NCBI GenBank assembly: GCA_900315315.1
Contig: OMYT01000019.1
Coordinates: forward strand, 1-64,000
Reading direction: 5' to 3'
DNA from: an uncultured Eubacteriales bacterium
GTDB taxonomy: Bacteria; Bacillota; Clostridia; Christensenellales; Aristaeellaceae
DNA: 64,000 nt
Shown: positions 15,239 to 24,226 of the stretch, one piece after another
Layout: each line of letters starts with the position of its first letter
Position numbering within the stretch: the stretch's first letter is position 1
Made by a program: the position numbers and the translations under genes
The notes under the pieces: generated by a model
Seen by the model: the letters and a program-made list of their open reading frames with translations, nothing else
The model's database searches: none
Told to the model about the DNA's origin: nothing

Positions 15239-17326
15239 TTACTTTTTGTTTCCCATCCGCCTGATCGTGTAAATTGCCAGTGCAATGGAGAACACGATTC
15301 CGGCAATGGCGATCAGCGGCTGGCCGTCCGGCGTCTTGGGATTGATATCCGCCGAGGACAGCAGACATGAGCCGATAAACAGGACGCAGGCAAACAGTGC
15401 CAGCACGATATTCTTGACCGTGAGGTTGATGCCTGTCAGGAATTCCTCGTATCCCGTCAGTTCAAAGTTGATCTTCGTCCGGCCCTTGACCACGTTGTTC
15501 AGCGCGTCGTACGCCAGTTCCGGCATCTTTGAAACCTTCCTGCCGATTTCCAGCGCATCCTTGCCGGCCGCAACGAGTTCCTGCTGTACGTCGAAGTTTT
15601 TCTTCACCCGCTCCATCAGCCGGTCGGTAATCTGCGCAAACAGATTCAGTTCCGGACAGAGCTGCTCCATCACGCCCTCAATCGTGGCGATGGAGCGCAC
15701 CAGCATCGTATACTTGCCGGGCAAGGAGATGTGATGCTTGTCCGCCAGGTCCGTAACTTCTTCCAGCAGCGTGGACAGATCCAGATCGTTCAGGTTCTGG
15801 ACGTTCATATACTTGTCGAACATCGTGTCCGCGTCGGTCATCAGCTTGTTCCGGTCCGTCTTGGGAGATGTCGCGCCCATGGACATAATGGTGTTGACCA
15901 TTTTGTCAAGATCCCGGTCAATCAGCGACAGGATCAGGTTCTGGAGCATATTCACATCCGCGTCGGTGATCCGCCCGATCATACCGAAATCGATCCAGAC
16001 CGGCTTTCCGTGGCTGACCATCAGATTGCCCTGATGGGGGTCGGCATGGAACGTGCCCACATCCAGCACCTGGTGAATGTAGTTGTCAAGGATCACGGAA
16101 CCGATCTGTTCCGGATCATAGCCGTCCTCGATCAGCCGGTCCTTCTTGGCGATGGAATAGCCGTCCACAAACGTCATCGTAAAGATGCGCTCGGTGGTCA
16201 GCTCGTCGATCACCGTCGGGCAGGAAATCTTCTCTTCGTCGTCGATACAGTTCTCCTTGAAGAAGCGCGTATTTTCCGCTTCCACTCGGAAATCCAGCTC
16301 TTCGTTCGTCACCTTTTCCAGCTCATCGATAACAGATACCAGGTCGATCATCTGTTCGCTGTCATCGTCGGTCTGGCTGACCATGTTAATGAGGCTGCCC
16401 AGCTTCTTCAGCAGCACAAAGTCTTCGCGCATCATCTCCGCGATCAGCGGGCGCTGCACCTTCGTCACGACCTGCGTGCCGTCCTTCAGCACGGCATAGT
16501 GGGCCTGGCCGACGGACGCGGATCCCAGGGGCTTGTCCCTGAATTCCTGATAGATCTCACTGATCTTCTTGCCCGTTTCCTGCTCGATCACGGCCTTGGC
16601 GATCTCGGGATCCAGTTCCTTCACGTTCTGCCGCAGTTTCTCAAGCTCCCTGCAGTAGCTTTCCGGCAGCATATCCACGCGGCTGGACATGATCTGGCCG
16701 ATCTTGACATATGTCGGACCCAGGTCTTCCAGCGTGGTGCGCAGTTCTTCGGGCGTGAAGCCGTTGGCGTAGAAATTGTGCTTGGCAAACACGGCCATAA
16801 TCTCAACGCCGCGGGTCTTTTCCCGTTTCTCCATGTCCTTGAGTTCGCCGGACAGCAGCTGCTTCATCCTCGCGCTCAGTTCTTCTTTGGTATGCTTCAG
16901 GGACTGCTTGCGGCGGTCAAGTTCCTCCTGGCGTTCCCGCTTGCTCTTGGCGGCGGCATCCTGCTTTTTCTGCTTTTTATCTTCCCGCTCGGCCTGCCTG
17001 GTCTGCTTTTTCTGGACTGCCAGGGCCTTCTTGGCTTCGGCGGCTTCTTTGCTCGCCTTTGCAGCCCGTTCCTTGTTCAGCTCGATTTTCTCTTCAGCCT
17101 TCTGGACTGCCAGTTCCGCTTCAGCCAGCTGGGTCTTCTGTTTTTCGACCTCGCTCACTGCCTGCTCTTCCGGAGCTTTCGGCGCCTTCGCCGCTTTGGT
17201 GCTCCTGGCCGGCTTCTTGGCGGCCGCGGTCTTCTCTTTCGTCTGCGTGTCCTGAGCTTTCAGTTCCTTTTCCTGTTCCTGAGCGGCGGACGTCTGCGCC
17301 GTATCATTGACTTTTTTCGTAGCCAT
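15239..17326 (-). CDS. AarF/UbiB (ABC1) atypical kinase with long charged N-terminal extension
   Basis: A 695-residue ABC1/AarF-family protein. Residues 1-170 are a low-complexity Lys/Ala/Glu-rich extension likely to form a coiled coil. The kinase core has the family KxGQ motif (VKIGQ, 207-211), the GSASVGQAH loop (268-276) replacing a standard P-loop, HADPHQGN and IDFGMIG. Two membrane helices close the C-terminus. Usual AarF proteins are about 550 residues, so the extension is the odd part. UbiB/AarF kinases are linked to isoprenoid lipid metabolism. In a presumed anaerobe without ubiquinone the substrate is unknown. AGGAGG overlaps the end of the 17330 gene, so the two are co-transcribed. 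Confidence 0.88.
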   Translation of the reverse strand: MATKKVNDTAQTSAAQEQEKELKAQDTQTKEKTAAAKKPARSTKAAKAPKAPEEQAVSEVEKQKTQLAEAELAVQKAEEKIELNKERAAKASKEAAEAKKALAVQKKQTRQAEREDKKQKKQDAAAKSKRERQEELDRRKQSLKHTKEELSARMKQLLSGELKDMEKREKTRGVEIMAVFAKHNFYANGFTPEELRTTLEDLGPTYVKIGQIMSSRVDMLPESYCRELEKLRQNVKELDPEIAKAVIEQETGKKISEIYQEFRDKPLGSASVGQAHYAVLKDGTQVVTKVQRPLIAEMMREDFVLLKKLGSLINMVSQTDDDSEQMIDLVSVIDELEKVTNEELDFRVEAENTRFFKENCIDDEEKISCPTVIDELTTERIFTMTFVDGYSIAKKDRLIEDGYDPEQIGSVILDNYIHQVLDVGTFHADPHQGNLMVSHGKPVWIDFGMIGRITDADVNMLQNLILSLIDRDLDKMVNTIMSMGATSPKTDRNKLMTDADTMFDKYMNVQNLNDLDLSTLLEEVTDLADKHHISLPGKYTMLVRSIATIEGVMEQLCPELNLFAQITDRLMERVKKNFDVQQELVAAGKDALEIGRKVSKMPELAYDALNNVVKGRTKINFELTGYEEFLTGINLTVKNIVLALFACVLFIGSCLLSSADINPKTPDGQPLIAIAGIVFSIALAIYTIRRMGNKK

Positions 17327-17329
17327 CGT

Positions 17330-17884
17330 TTAGTCCTCCTTCTCCAACTTGATCGGCCAGATGATGTACAGACGCACGATGCTCACCATAGAGGAGAACA
17401 GCAGAGCGATACCGATGACATCAAACAGCCTGACAGGCTCAGACCACCAGGGGTTGATCAGAATCATCAGCCCCAGAACAACGAGGATCGCGGAAAGCCC
17501 GACCAGCAGGGACCAGCCTTCGCGCTCGGCCCGCCGTGCGTACGTGCATGCGTTGAAGATCCCGATGCCGCCGGCGAGAATCAACCCCAGGCCGAATATG
17601 ATGCCGATGATCAGCACGATATTTTCAAAGATCAGTACCGCCAGGCCCACCAGGAACATAATCAGCGCGCAGGTAAGCTTAATGTAGTTTATCAGTGACT
17701 TTGTGCCGGAAATAAAGTCCAGAATCACAACCGTGGCGAAAACAATCATTCCGACTCCCAGCACGGCAACCAGCGAATTGACGTACTGCGGAGGGCATAT
17801 GATCATCACAATGCCGACCGCCGCCATGACGATCGATGTCATGATTGAAGATCGCTTGATTTTACCCAGTTCCTCAAAAACCAT
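17330..17884 (-). CDS. HdeD/DUF308-like multi-pass membrane protein
   Basis: A 184-residue membrane protein with about six hydrophobic helices in pairs, the pattern of the HdeD/DUF308 family (for example MTSIVMAAVGIVMIICPP and GLGLILAGGIGIFNA). The start at ATG 17884 is preferred, with AAGGAAG seven bases upstream; ATG 17890 is too close to the ribosome site. It is first in a two-gene transcript with the AarF kinase, driven by the promoter at 17922-17950. Function is not known; HdeD relatives are tied to acid stress in enterobacteria, but that does not transfer safely. Confidence 0.75.
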   Translation of the reverse strand: MVFEELGKIKRSSIMTSIVMAAVGIVMIICPPQYVNSLVAVLGVGMIVFATVVILDFISGTKSLINYIKLTCALIMFLVGLAVLIFENIVLIIGIIFGLGLILAGGIGIFNACTYARRAEREGWSLLVGLSAILVVLGLMILINPWWSEPVRLFDVIGIALLFSSMVSIVRLYIIWPIKLEKED

Positions 17885-17921
17885 ATTCATTCTTCCTTTC
17901 CGTGTAATGCCGGTTTTGGCT

Positions 17922-17950
17922 ATTATGCCATAAAACACCGCGGTTTTCAA
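17922..17950 (-). promoter_or_regulatory. Sigma-A promoter for the HdeD-like/AarF pair
   Basis: On the minus strand, TTGAAA (17945-17950) and CATAAT (17922-17927) are 17 bp apart, about 40 bases before the HdeD-like start. Confidence 0.7.
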
Positions 17951-17970
17951 TAAAAATGTATGTGTCCGCC

Positions 17971-17999
17971 TTTTCAACTTCCGCCGCCCATGATAGAAT
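17971..17999 (+). promoter_or_regulatory. Promoter for the YlmH-like gene
   Basis: TTTTCA (17971-17976) and TAGAAT (17994-17999) are 17 bp apart. They lie about 45 bases before the YlmH-like start and diverge from the promoter for the HdeD-like gene. Confidence 0.45.
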
Positions 18000-18043
18000 A
18001 CCCCCATATTCTGACTGCCGCACTGCGGGCAAAGGGAGTTCAT

Positions 18044-18817
18044 ATGCTGACCATGACACGGGATCAGGCAAGGGCGAATGACGTGACGCTCCGGCATCTG
18101 CTGGATCTCTGCCGCCGGAGCGAAAAAACCGGTATCTGGCAGTATTCCGCCTTTTTATCCCCTGCCGAGCAGGAGGATCTGTTCCGCAGCGGGGAGGCTG
18201 CGGGCTTTGCTTTTCAGCTGACCGGCGGATATGAAAACGCCGAGCGGAAAATTCTTGCCGCCGGCAATGAAGCTGAGATGGGGCACCCCGAGCCGCCGGT
18301 CCGTGTCATCGCGGTGAAACCGAAGTCGGAGAAATTCGCGGAGAAACTGACGCACAGGGATTATCTGGGATCGGTTCTCGCCCTGGGCATTGACCGCAGT
18401 CTGATCGGCGATATCATCGTCCGGGATCAGGGCGCCTGGGTCTTCTGCCTCTCCTCCGCTGCCGGTCTGATCACTTCTTCCCTGACCCAGGTACGCAGGA
18501 CCGCTGTCCGTGCGGAAGTCACGGCAGCAGATATTCCCGAACTGCAGCCGCAGTATGCAGCGCTCACGCTGAATGTGGCGTCTGAGCGTCTGGACGCGGT
18601 GACAGCGGCCTTCACCGGTATTTCCCGCGCCCAGGCGGACAGGTTGTTCGCTTCGGAAAAGGTCTTCGTCAACGGGCGGACTGTCACGGACCGGAGTTTC
18701 CGTCTGAAGGAAGGGGACGTCCTTTCCGTGCGCGGGTTCGGGAAAGCAATTTACGACGGGATCGATCACGAAACCCGGAAGAACAGGTACCAGGTCCGTC
18801 TCCGGAAACTGGTCTGA
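18044..18817 (+). CDS. YlmH-like RNA-binding protein with C-terminal S4 domain
   Basis: A 257-residue protein matching the YlmH family: an N-terminal and middle region with HRDYLGSVLALGIDRSLIGDI and a C-terminal S4 RNA-binding domain (SRAQADRLFASEKVFVNGRT). The start is ATG 18044, six bases after GGGAG; the upstream in-frame ATGs fall in the promoter. YlmH homologues act on stalled ribosome-tRNA complexes and are often near division genes, which is not the case here. It is followed closely by a hydroxyacid dehydrogenase, 40 bases on. Confidence 0.88.
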   Translation: MLTMTRDQARANDVTLRHLLDLCRRSEKTGIWQYSAFLSPAEQEDLFRSGEAAGFAFQLTGGYENAERKILAAGNEAEMGHPEPPVRVIAVKPKSEKFAEKLTHRDYLGSVLALGIDRSLIGDIIVRDQGAWVFCLSSAAGLITSSLTQVRRTAVRAEVTAADIPELQPQYAALTLNVASERLDAVTAAFTGISRAQADRLFASEKVFVNGRTVTDRSFRLKEGDVLSVRGFGKAIYDGIDHETRKNRYQVRLRKLV

Positions 18818-18857
18818 AGCGGCCTTTCAGAAATGCGGGAAAGGAGATCGGAAAACC

Positions 18858-19820
18858 ATGAAAAAGCATCTGGTGATCATTCTTCCGGATCTGACGGAAA
18901 ACCACAGAGCCTCCATTTGCGCTGCCGCCGGCAGGCACGGCTTTGACTGCCGTTTTTTTGACGAGCCGTCCCAAAGCCTGCCGTTCCTGCAGGATGCAGA
19001 GATCATTGTCGGCACGGATCCTTTCCTGTCCCGGAACGCCCCGAACCTTCGCTGGCTCTGCAGCCCCTTCGCCGGCGTAGACCCGTTTCTGGCCGATGAT
19101 GCCTTTGCGGCCCCGTCGGCTTTGCTGACATGTTCTTCCGGGGCCTACGGCGTGACCATTTCAGAGCATGTGATCATGCTCCTGCTCGAAATCCTCCGCC
19201 GGCGGCCGGAATACCGGGCGCATACGGACAGGCGGGAATGGGTCCGCCGTCTTCCCGTCCGCGCGATCTTTGACAGCAGGATCACGCTCCTTGGAACGGG
19301 GGATATCGGTCAGGAAACTCTGCGCCGCCTCCGACCCTTCGCGCCGAAGCAGATCCTCGGCGTCAATCGCATGGGCCTGAATCCCGGCGGTCTTTTTGAC
19401 CGGATTGTCCAGCGGGATCATCTGGATGAAATTCTCCCGGAAACGGATATCCTGATCATCTCGCTTCCGGGAACGCGGGACACTTTCCGGATCATTTCTG
19501 AAAAGCAGCTGAAGCGCCTCCCGGACGACGCGGTTATCATCAATGTCGGCCGCGGCTCCGTGATCGATCAGCAGGCGCTTGAAGCGGAACTGCGCAGCGG
19601 GCGGCTGTATGCCGGGCTGGATGTGTTTGAGGAGGAACCCGTTCCGCCGGATTCTTCGCTCTGGACCTGTCCCCGGCTGATCATGACCTCCCATGTGGCC
19701 GGGGACACCACCCTGCCCCATACCGTGGACCGGATTGTTGAACTGTTCCTCACGGATTTTGAAAACTACTGTGCCGGCCGGCCGCTGACGCAGCTGGTGG
19801 ACCGTGAAATCGGATATTGA
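18858..19820 (+). CDS. D-2-hydroxyacid dehydrogenase (NAD-dependent)
   Basis: A 320-residue member of the D-isomer-specific 2-hydroxyacid dehydrogenase family. The NAD-binding Rossmann motif is LLGTGDIGQETLRRL (about 138-152). The catalytic Arg is in NVGRGSVID, the Glu in GLDVFEEEP and the His in SHVAGDT. It reduces a 2-keto acid or oxidises the matching D-hydroxyacid; the substrate cannot be read from the sequence. Probably co-transcribed with the YlmH-like gene, with AAGGAG 11 bases before the ATG. It ends at a heptamer repeat shared with five other junctions in the window. Confidence 0.88.
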   Translation: MKKHLVIILPDLTENHRASICAAAGRHGFDCRFFDEPSQSLPFLQDAEIIVGTDPFLSRNAPNLRWLCSPFAGVDPFLADDAFAAPSALLTCSSGAYGVTISEHVIMLLLEILRRRPEYRAHTDRREWVRRLPVRAIFDSRITLLGTGDIGQETLRRLRPFAPKQILGVNRMGLNPGGLFDRIVQRDHLDEILPETDILIISLPGTRDTFRIISEKQLKRLPDDAVIINVGRGSVIDQQALEAELRSGRLYAGLDVFEEEPVPPDSSLWTCPRLIMTSHVAGDTTLPHTVDRIVELFLTDFENYCAGRPLTQLVDREIGY

Positions 19821-19827
19821 CTGCCAG

Positions 19828-19856
19828 CCACTCTCCACTCTTCACTCTCCACTCTG
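19828..19856 (-). repeat. Heptamer (GAGTGGA-type) repeat, copy a
   Basis: Plus-strand CTCTCCACTCTTCACTCTCC-like sequence; on the minus strand it reads as tandem GAGTGGA/GAGTGAA units. It fills the gap between the convergent dehydrogenase and GH51 genes. It is one of six such arrays in the window, all at gene boundaries. Confidence 0.85.
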
Positions 19857-19864
19857 GCCACTGA

Positions 19865-22312
19865 TCAGGTCTTGACCAGCGTCAGGACGCTGACGGACAG
19901 CGCCGGCGCGTCATAGGCAAAGAAGCGGCCGGCCCCGGAAGCCTGAATCAGCACGTCATGAACGTTTTCCGGGGCATCGGGACTGTTTTCATCCGTCGCC
20001 CTCCCCGTCAGCAAACCGACGGTATACTCCGTTTCCACGTCACAATCCAGGTTGATCTCCACGGGTTCGTTTTGATCGCTGAAATTGACGATCTTGAGGA
20101 TCACCGTATCATCGGTATCGGTCGCCGCCGTCCCCATCGCCGGATAGGACGGCAGTTCCACCGTGTCGATGATTTCCCCGTTGACTTCCAGCGTCACGTT
20201 ATGCCCGGACACGGTATATTTCAGATGGTTGAAAGCGTTTGCCTTCAGGCTGACTTCCTTTGCCTCCGAGATGTCCCGGGGCGGAAAGCTGTCCCGGGCT
20301 ACCCGGGACGTACCGCCGGACAGGATCCACCGGGAAACTTCCAGGAAGCGCATACTCCAGGGATCGCACGGATTCGGATTGGTCCTGTCATAGTAGGACA
20401 GCGGCTTCGGGGAAACCAGGATCCCCAGCGCAATGTCTTTTCCTTCCTCATACCAGGCATCCGTTTCAAACACGCCTTCCCGGCATTCCATGTCTTCGCC
20501 GAGCGTGACCAGCGGATAAACTTTGAACGGGAACGCCGGCATCTCCGGATCTGTTTTCCGGATCACGGTAATCTCATTTCCGTTCACTTCGGCTTCGGCC
20601 AGAATGCCGCGGGACGGCAGGACGGGAGACCCGTTCCAGACCGGGTTGCGGTACCGGACCCCGTCGTCTCCGGAGAGGGCCGGCAGTCCGTGAATGTCGT
20701 AGTAAATCTTCGGGACCTCTTCCTCGGACGCCACGACGTTTTTCCCGCGGTTCCCGCCGAAGAGCCGCCAGCTGTAATAGGTCGGAATGGCAAAGCTCCG
20801 CCGGTTATCATAGATGATCAGGTTCGGGAACCAGGACCCGTACCGGATATGCTGGAACAGCGGCGCGTAGGACGCAAGCCTGACCTTGTCCTGGTTCCGC
20901 TCGAAACCCACCATGAACATCGCTTCGGCAACCGCGGCCCGCAGCTGGCCCTCATAGGTCTGGTTGACCGAGAATTCTCCGACAAACACATCCGCGTCCT
21001 GCCGGTCGTAGCTGTCGTAATGCGTGATTCCCTCGGCAAAGAATTCGGGCATGTTGTAATAGTGGTCGTCCGCAATATCCGCTTCCAGCCTGCAGGTGCG
21101 CCCGCGATCGTTGGTGATGATGGTCAGGTGCGGCCAGCGCTCCAGCACGGCCTTTTTGATCATGTTAAACCGCCATTCGTATTCCGGCCCGAAGTTCTCG
21201 TTTCCGATTTCCAGGTAATCCAGGCGGAAAGGCGCTTTATGCCCCATCTTTGCGCGCAGGCTTCCCCATTCGGAATCGGCCGGGCCCAGCGCGTATTCCA
21301 GCGCGTTCAGGATATCGCCGACCATGTCCGCCTGTTCTTCTTCGTTGAAATACCGGGGATTCCGCCCCTGGCAGGTCATCCCGCAGTTGCAAACGTACAG
21401 CGGCGTCACCCCGAGATCCTCGCACAGCTGCAGATATTCATGGAACCCAAGGCCGTTGCTCGCCCGGTAATGCCACAGCAGCCAGTGGGACGGCCGTTCC
21501 CATACGGGGCCGACGGTATTGCGGAAATACCATACGGTCTCCATGGAAAAGCCTTCCACGATGCAGCCGCCGGGGAAACGCATGAAAGCGGGATTGATAT
21601 CCCGGAGCTTCTCCGCCAGGTCCTTTCGGAGGCCGTGACCCATAAATGTTTCCGCCGGCATCAGGGACGTGAATCCGAAGTACACCGTTACGTCCGCGGC
21701 ACAGCTGATGCGGAATTCCGCGTCATCCGCGGAACCCTGCGCGCTGAAAGCCGCGTCGTATCTGGCCCAGTCCCCCGGTCTGACTTTAGCCTCAGCAGAC
21801 CCGTATACCTGCCCGTTTTTTTCGATGGTCAGTGTCAGCGGAACTTCCTGCCCGGCCCGGGCAAACATGTAGAAATGGTATTCCTTTCCCGTTTCCTGGG
21901 GAATCCCGCAGAAGCCGATGTTGCGGATGCTGCCGCCGGCGCTGAAATGCACCTTCAGAGAAACCCTGCGGTGAGGGTTCAGGACTGTCTCATGGTCCAG
22001 TTCCATCTCCGCCCGGTCGCTGTACCAGGCCGGAACCGGTGTGGGAAGAATCCGGTTGTCCTTCACCCACTGGTTCATTCCTTCGCCGTTGTTGAATTCG
22101 TCGATCCATCCGGTGGGCGAAACAAAGGTCCTTCCCCCGTCCTTCGTGACACATCCTTCCGGCAGAAGGGAATCCTCGAAGGACCTGTTCCGGAGCATCT
22201 CGGGATAAAGGCCGCCGTCGCCGGCCCTGCTGATATCTTCGAAGAAAAGGCCGTAAAGATCCGGCGCCACCGGGAATCGCTTTTCATGGGTCCGCACTGT
22301 CATTTTACTCAT
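19865..22312 (-). CDS. GH51 alpha-L-arabinofuranosidase with internal carbohydrate-binding-like domain
   Basis: An 815-residue glycoside hydrolase family 51 enzyme. The N-terminus opens with the family segment DLYGLFFEDISRAGDGGLYPE (18-38). Residues about 100-220 look like a CBM4/9-type beta-sandwich inserted before the barrel. The acid/base is Glu372 in EIGNENFGP and the nucleophile is Glu446 in VGEFSVN. A C-terminal beta domain follows. There is no signal peptide, so it acts inside the cell on imported arabino-oligosaccharides, complementing GH127 and GH31 of the locus at 851-11658. Its GAGAGGAG ribosome site lies in a degenerate heptamer repeat. Genes further upstream on the same strand (NUDIX, MATE) are unrelated in function. 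Confidence 0.9.
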   Translation of the reverse strand: MSKMTVRTHEKRFPVAPDLYGLFFEDISRAGDGGLYPEMLRNRSFEDSLLPEGCVTKDGGRTFVSPTGWIDEFNNGEGMNQWVKDNRILPTPVPAWYSDRAEMELDHETVLNPHRRVSLKVHFSAGGSIRNIGFCGIPQETGKEYHFYMFARAGQEVPLTLTIEKNGQVYGSAEAKVRPGDWARYDAAFSAQGSADDAEFRISCAADVTVYFGFTSLMPAETFMGHGLRKDLAEKLRDINPAFMRFPGGCIVEGFSMETVWYFRNTVGPVWERPSHWLLWHYRASNGLGFHEYLQLCEDLGVTPLYVCNCGMTCQGRNPRYFNEEEQADMVGDILNALEYALGPADSEWGSLRAKMGHKAPFRLDYLEIGNENFGPEYEWRFNMIKKAVLERWPHLTIITNDRGRTCRLEADIADDHYYNMPEFFAEGITHYDSYDRQDADVFVGEFSVNQTYEGQLRAAVAEAMFMVGFERNQDKVRLASYAPLFQHIRYGSWFPNLIIYDNRRSFAIPTYYSWRLFGGNRGKNVVASEEEVPKIYYDIHGLPALSGDDGVRYRNPVWNGSPVLPSRGILAEAEVNGNEITVIRKTDPEMPAFPFKVYPLVTLGEDMECREGVFETDAWYEEGKDIALGILVSPKPLSYYDRTNPNPCDPWSMRFLEVSRWILSGGTSRVARDSFPPRDISEAKEVSLKANAFNHLKYTVSGHNVTLEVNGEIIDTVELPSYPAMGTAATDTDDTVILKIVNFSDQNEPVEINLDCDVETEYTVGLLTGRATDENSPDAPENVHDVLIQASGAGRFFAYDAPALSVSVLTLVKT

Positions 22313-22320
22313 AACCGTTC

Positions 22321-22345
22321 TCCTCTCTCAACTCTTCACTCCCTG
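22321..22345 (-). repeat. Heptamer (GAGTGGA-type) repeat, copy b (degenerate)
   Basis: Minus-strand GAGTGAAGAGTTGAGAGAGG. It contains the NUDIX gene's TGA stop and supplies the GAGAGG ribosome site of the GH51 gene. Confidence 0.6.
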
Positions 22346-22809
22346 CAAGGGTTCTCCTGCAGCAGCGGATACCGCACTCCCCGTTTCCAGGCTTCCATCG
22401 CTGCGATATGGTCCTCCGCAAACAGAGGCGGAAGTTCATCCGCTCCGAAGAAGCTCAGTTCATAGGATTCCTCGTCAATCCTCGGCTCGCCGCTGACGAT
22501 CTCAGCCGTGTACATGGCGGAGATCACATGTGCCGCGTCCCCGTTGCTCCAGACCATGTTGTGGTTGTGAAAGATCCCGAGAAAGCTGTTCAGCTTCACT
22601 TCCAGCCCCGTCTCCTCCCGGATCTCCCGCAGGGCCGCTTCTTCATAGGTCTCGTTCATTTCCACCAGCCCGCCGATCAGGCCCCACTGGCCGTTGTCGG
22701 TCCGCCGCTGGAACAGGATCTTTCCGTCCCGGATGATCAGCGCTCCGGCACAATTCAGGATAATCTTCCGGTGGCCGATCTCTTTGCGCAGTTCATGAAT
22801 GTAGTCCAT
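22336..22809 (-). CDS. NUDIX hydrolase
   Basis: A 157-residue NUDIX protein. The Nudix box GX5EX7REUXEEXGU is complete at residues 47-69, including REIREETGL, giving the Mg-binding catalytic helix. Such enzymes hydrolyse nucleoside diphosphates linked to another group; the substrate is not evident. Start at ATG 22809, with GGAG eight bases upstream; an earlier GTG overlaps the ribosome site. It lies 28 bases after the MATE gene on the minus strand, likely in the same transcript. Its last codons and stop fall in a heptamer repeat. Confidence 0.9.
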   Translation of the reverse strand: MDYIHELRKEIGHRKIILNCAGALIIRDGKILFQRRTDNGQWGLIGGLVEMNETYEEAALREIREETGLEVKLNSFLGIFHNHNMVWSNGDAAHVISAMYTAEIVSGEPRIDEESYELSFFGADELPPLFAEDHIAAMEAWKRGVRYPLLQENPCRE

Positions 22810-22837
22810 CTGTCTCACTCCATCGTCATCAGTTAGC

Positions 22838-24226
22838 TTATTCTGCCGTTCTCTGCTCCGCTTTCATATGCCGCCAGATTACCATATACATCGTTGTAAA
22901 ACAAGCCGTCGCGCCGATCACCTGGCTGACGAATTCCGCCCAGAATACGCCGTACACGCCCAGTCCGATATTCGGCAGCAGCAGTGTCAGCGGCGCAACC
23001 AGCACGATCTTTCTCAGCAAGGAAAAGAACAGCGCGTACCGGGGATAGTTCAGCGCCACAAAGGTGGACTGCCCTGCCTGCTGCAAGGCCATGAAGGGGA
23101 ACGCGCCGAAGTAGATCCTTGCGCAGACAATACCGGTCGCGATCAGCTGCCCGTCATCCGTAAAAATCCGCAGCAGCGGTTCCGGAATAAACATAACCAG
23201 CGCCCACATGACAATGTTAATCGCCAGCCCGCTCAGAAAGATGAAACGGATGCTCTCCGATACGCGCCCGTACAGTTTGGCGCCGTAGTTATAGCTCATC
23301 ACGCTCTGCCCGCCCATAACGATCCCGCTGTTCGGCAGGCTCATGATTTCCCGCAGGGAATTGATCAGGCTCATCGCGCCGACATAGATTGTGCTGAGCG
23401 GCCCGCCCCAGGCCTTGAGCATAATGTTCACAATCGCCTGCGTGATGCTGTTCGTCACCTTGAACGTGAACCCGGTCACTCCGAGCTTCACGATTCCCGC
23501 GAGTTCAGCCCTGTCAAGATACAGCCCTGTCAGGCGCAGCGCCGCCCGCCTGCTTCGGAGGAAACCCAACACCCAGATCGCGCTGGCCGTCTGGGAAATG
23601 ACGGTTGCCAGCGCCGCGCCGCGGATACCCATGTCCAGCGTATAAATCATCAGCGGATCCAGCGCGATGTTCAGCGCCGCGCCGATCAGGATCGTCATCA
23701 TGCCGATCTTCGGGAATCCCTGCGCGCTGATAAACGGGTTCATCCCCAGGCTGATCAGCACCGGTATCGTCCCCGCAACGTAAATCCGGAAATAATCCAT
23801 CGCCGCCGGAATCGTCTCGTCATCCCCGCCGAGCCAGCGCAGCGTAACCGGCGCCGAAATGTACAGGATCACCGTCAGCAGAAAGCCGGTGATCAGCAGC
23901 ATGGTGAACGAGGTCCCCATGATTCGTTCTGCCTTCCGGTCATCCTGTTCTCCCCTTGCGATGGTAGCCAGTGTGGCTCCGCCGGTGGAGTACAGGTTGG
24001 CAAAAGCGCCGATCAGCGTGATCAGGGGAAAACAGATCCCCAGTCCGGTCAGCGCCAGCGTCCCGCCCTGCGCCATATGACCGATGTACATCCGGTCCAC
24101 GATGTTATACAGCACATGAACAAACTCGGCCAGCATCATCGGCAGGCCGAGTCTCATGATCACCAGCGAAACCCGTCCCTGTGAAAAATCTCCGGCCTTC
24201 GCGGATGTTTTCCCCTGCCCGGTCAT
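22838..24226 (-). CDS. MATE-family multidrug/toxin efflux transporter
   Basis: A 462-residue membrane protein with about 12 helices of the MATE family (DinF/NorM-like). Family segments seen: LGLPMMLAEFVHVLYNIVDR near the N-terminus, and NPFISAQGFPKIGMMTIL in the middle. It would export cationic compounds using a Na+ or H+ gradient. The ATG overlaps the stop of the AlkD gene by four bases (ATGA), so the two are translationally coupled. Substrate unknown. Confidence 0.92.
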   Translation of the reverse strand: MTGQGKTSAKAGDFSQGRVSLVIMRLGLPMMLAEFVHVLYNIVDRMYIGHMAQGGTLALTGLGICFPLITLIGAFANLYSTGGATLATIARGEQDDRKAERIMGTSFTMLLITGFLLTVILYISAPVTLRWLGGDDETIPAAMDYFRIYVAGTIPVLISLGMNPFISAQGFPKIGMMTILIGAALNIALDPLMIYTLDMGIRGAALATVISQTASAIWVLGFLRSRRAALRLTGLYLDRAELAGIVKLGVTGFTFKVTNSITQAIVNIMLKAWGGPLSTIYVGAMSLINSLREIMSLPNSGIVMGGQSVMSYNYGAKLYGRVSESIRFIFLSGLAINIVMWALVMFIPEPLLRIFTDDGQLIATGIVCARIYFGAFPFMALQQAGQSTFVALNYPRYALFFSLLRKIVLVAPLTLLLPNIGLGVYGVFWAEFVSQVIGATACFTTMYMVIWRHMKAEQRTAE

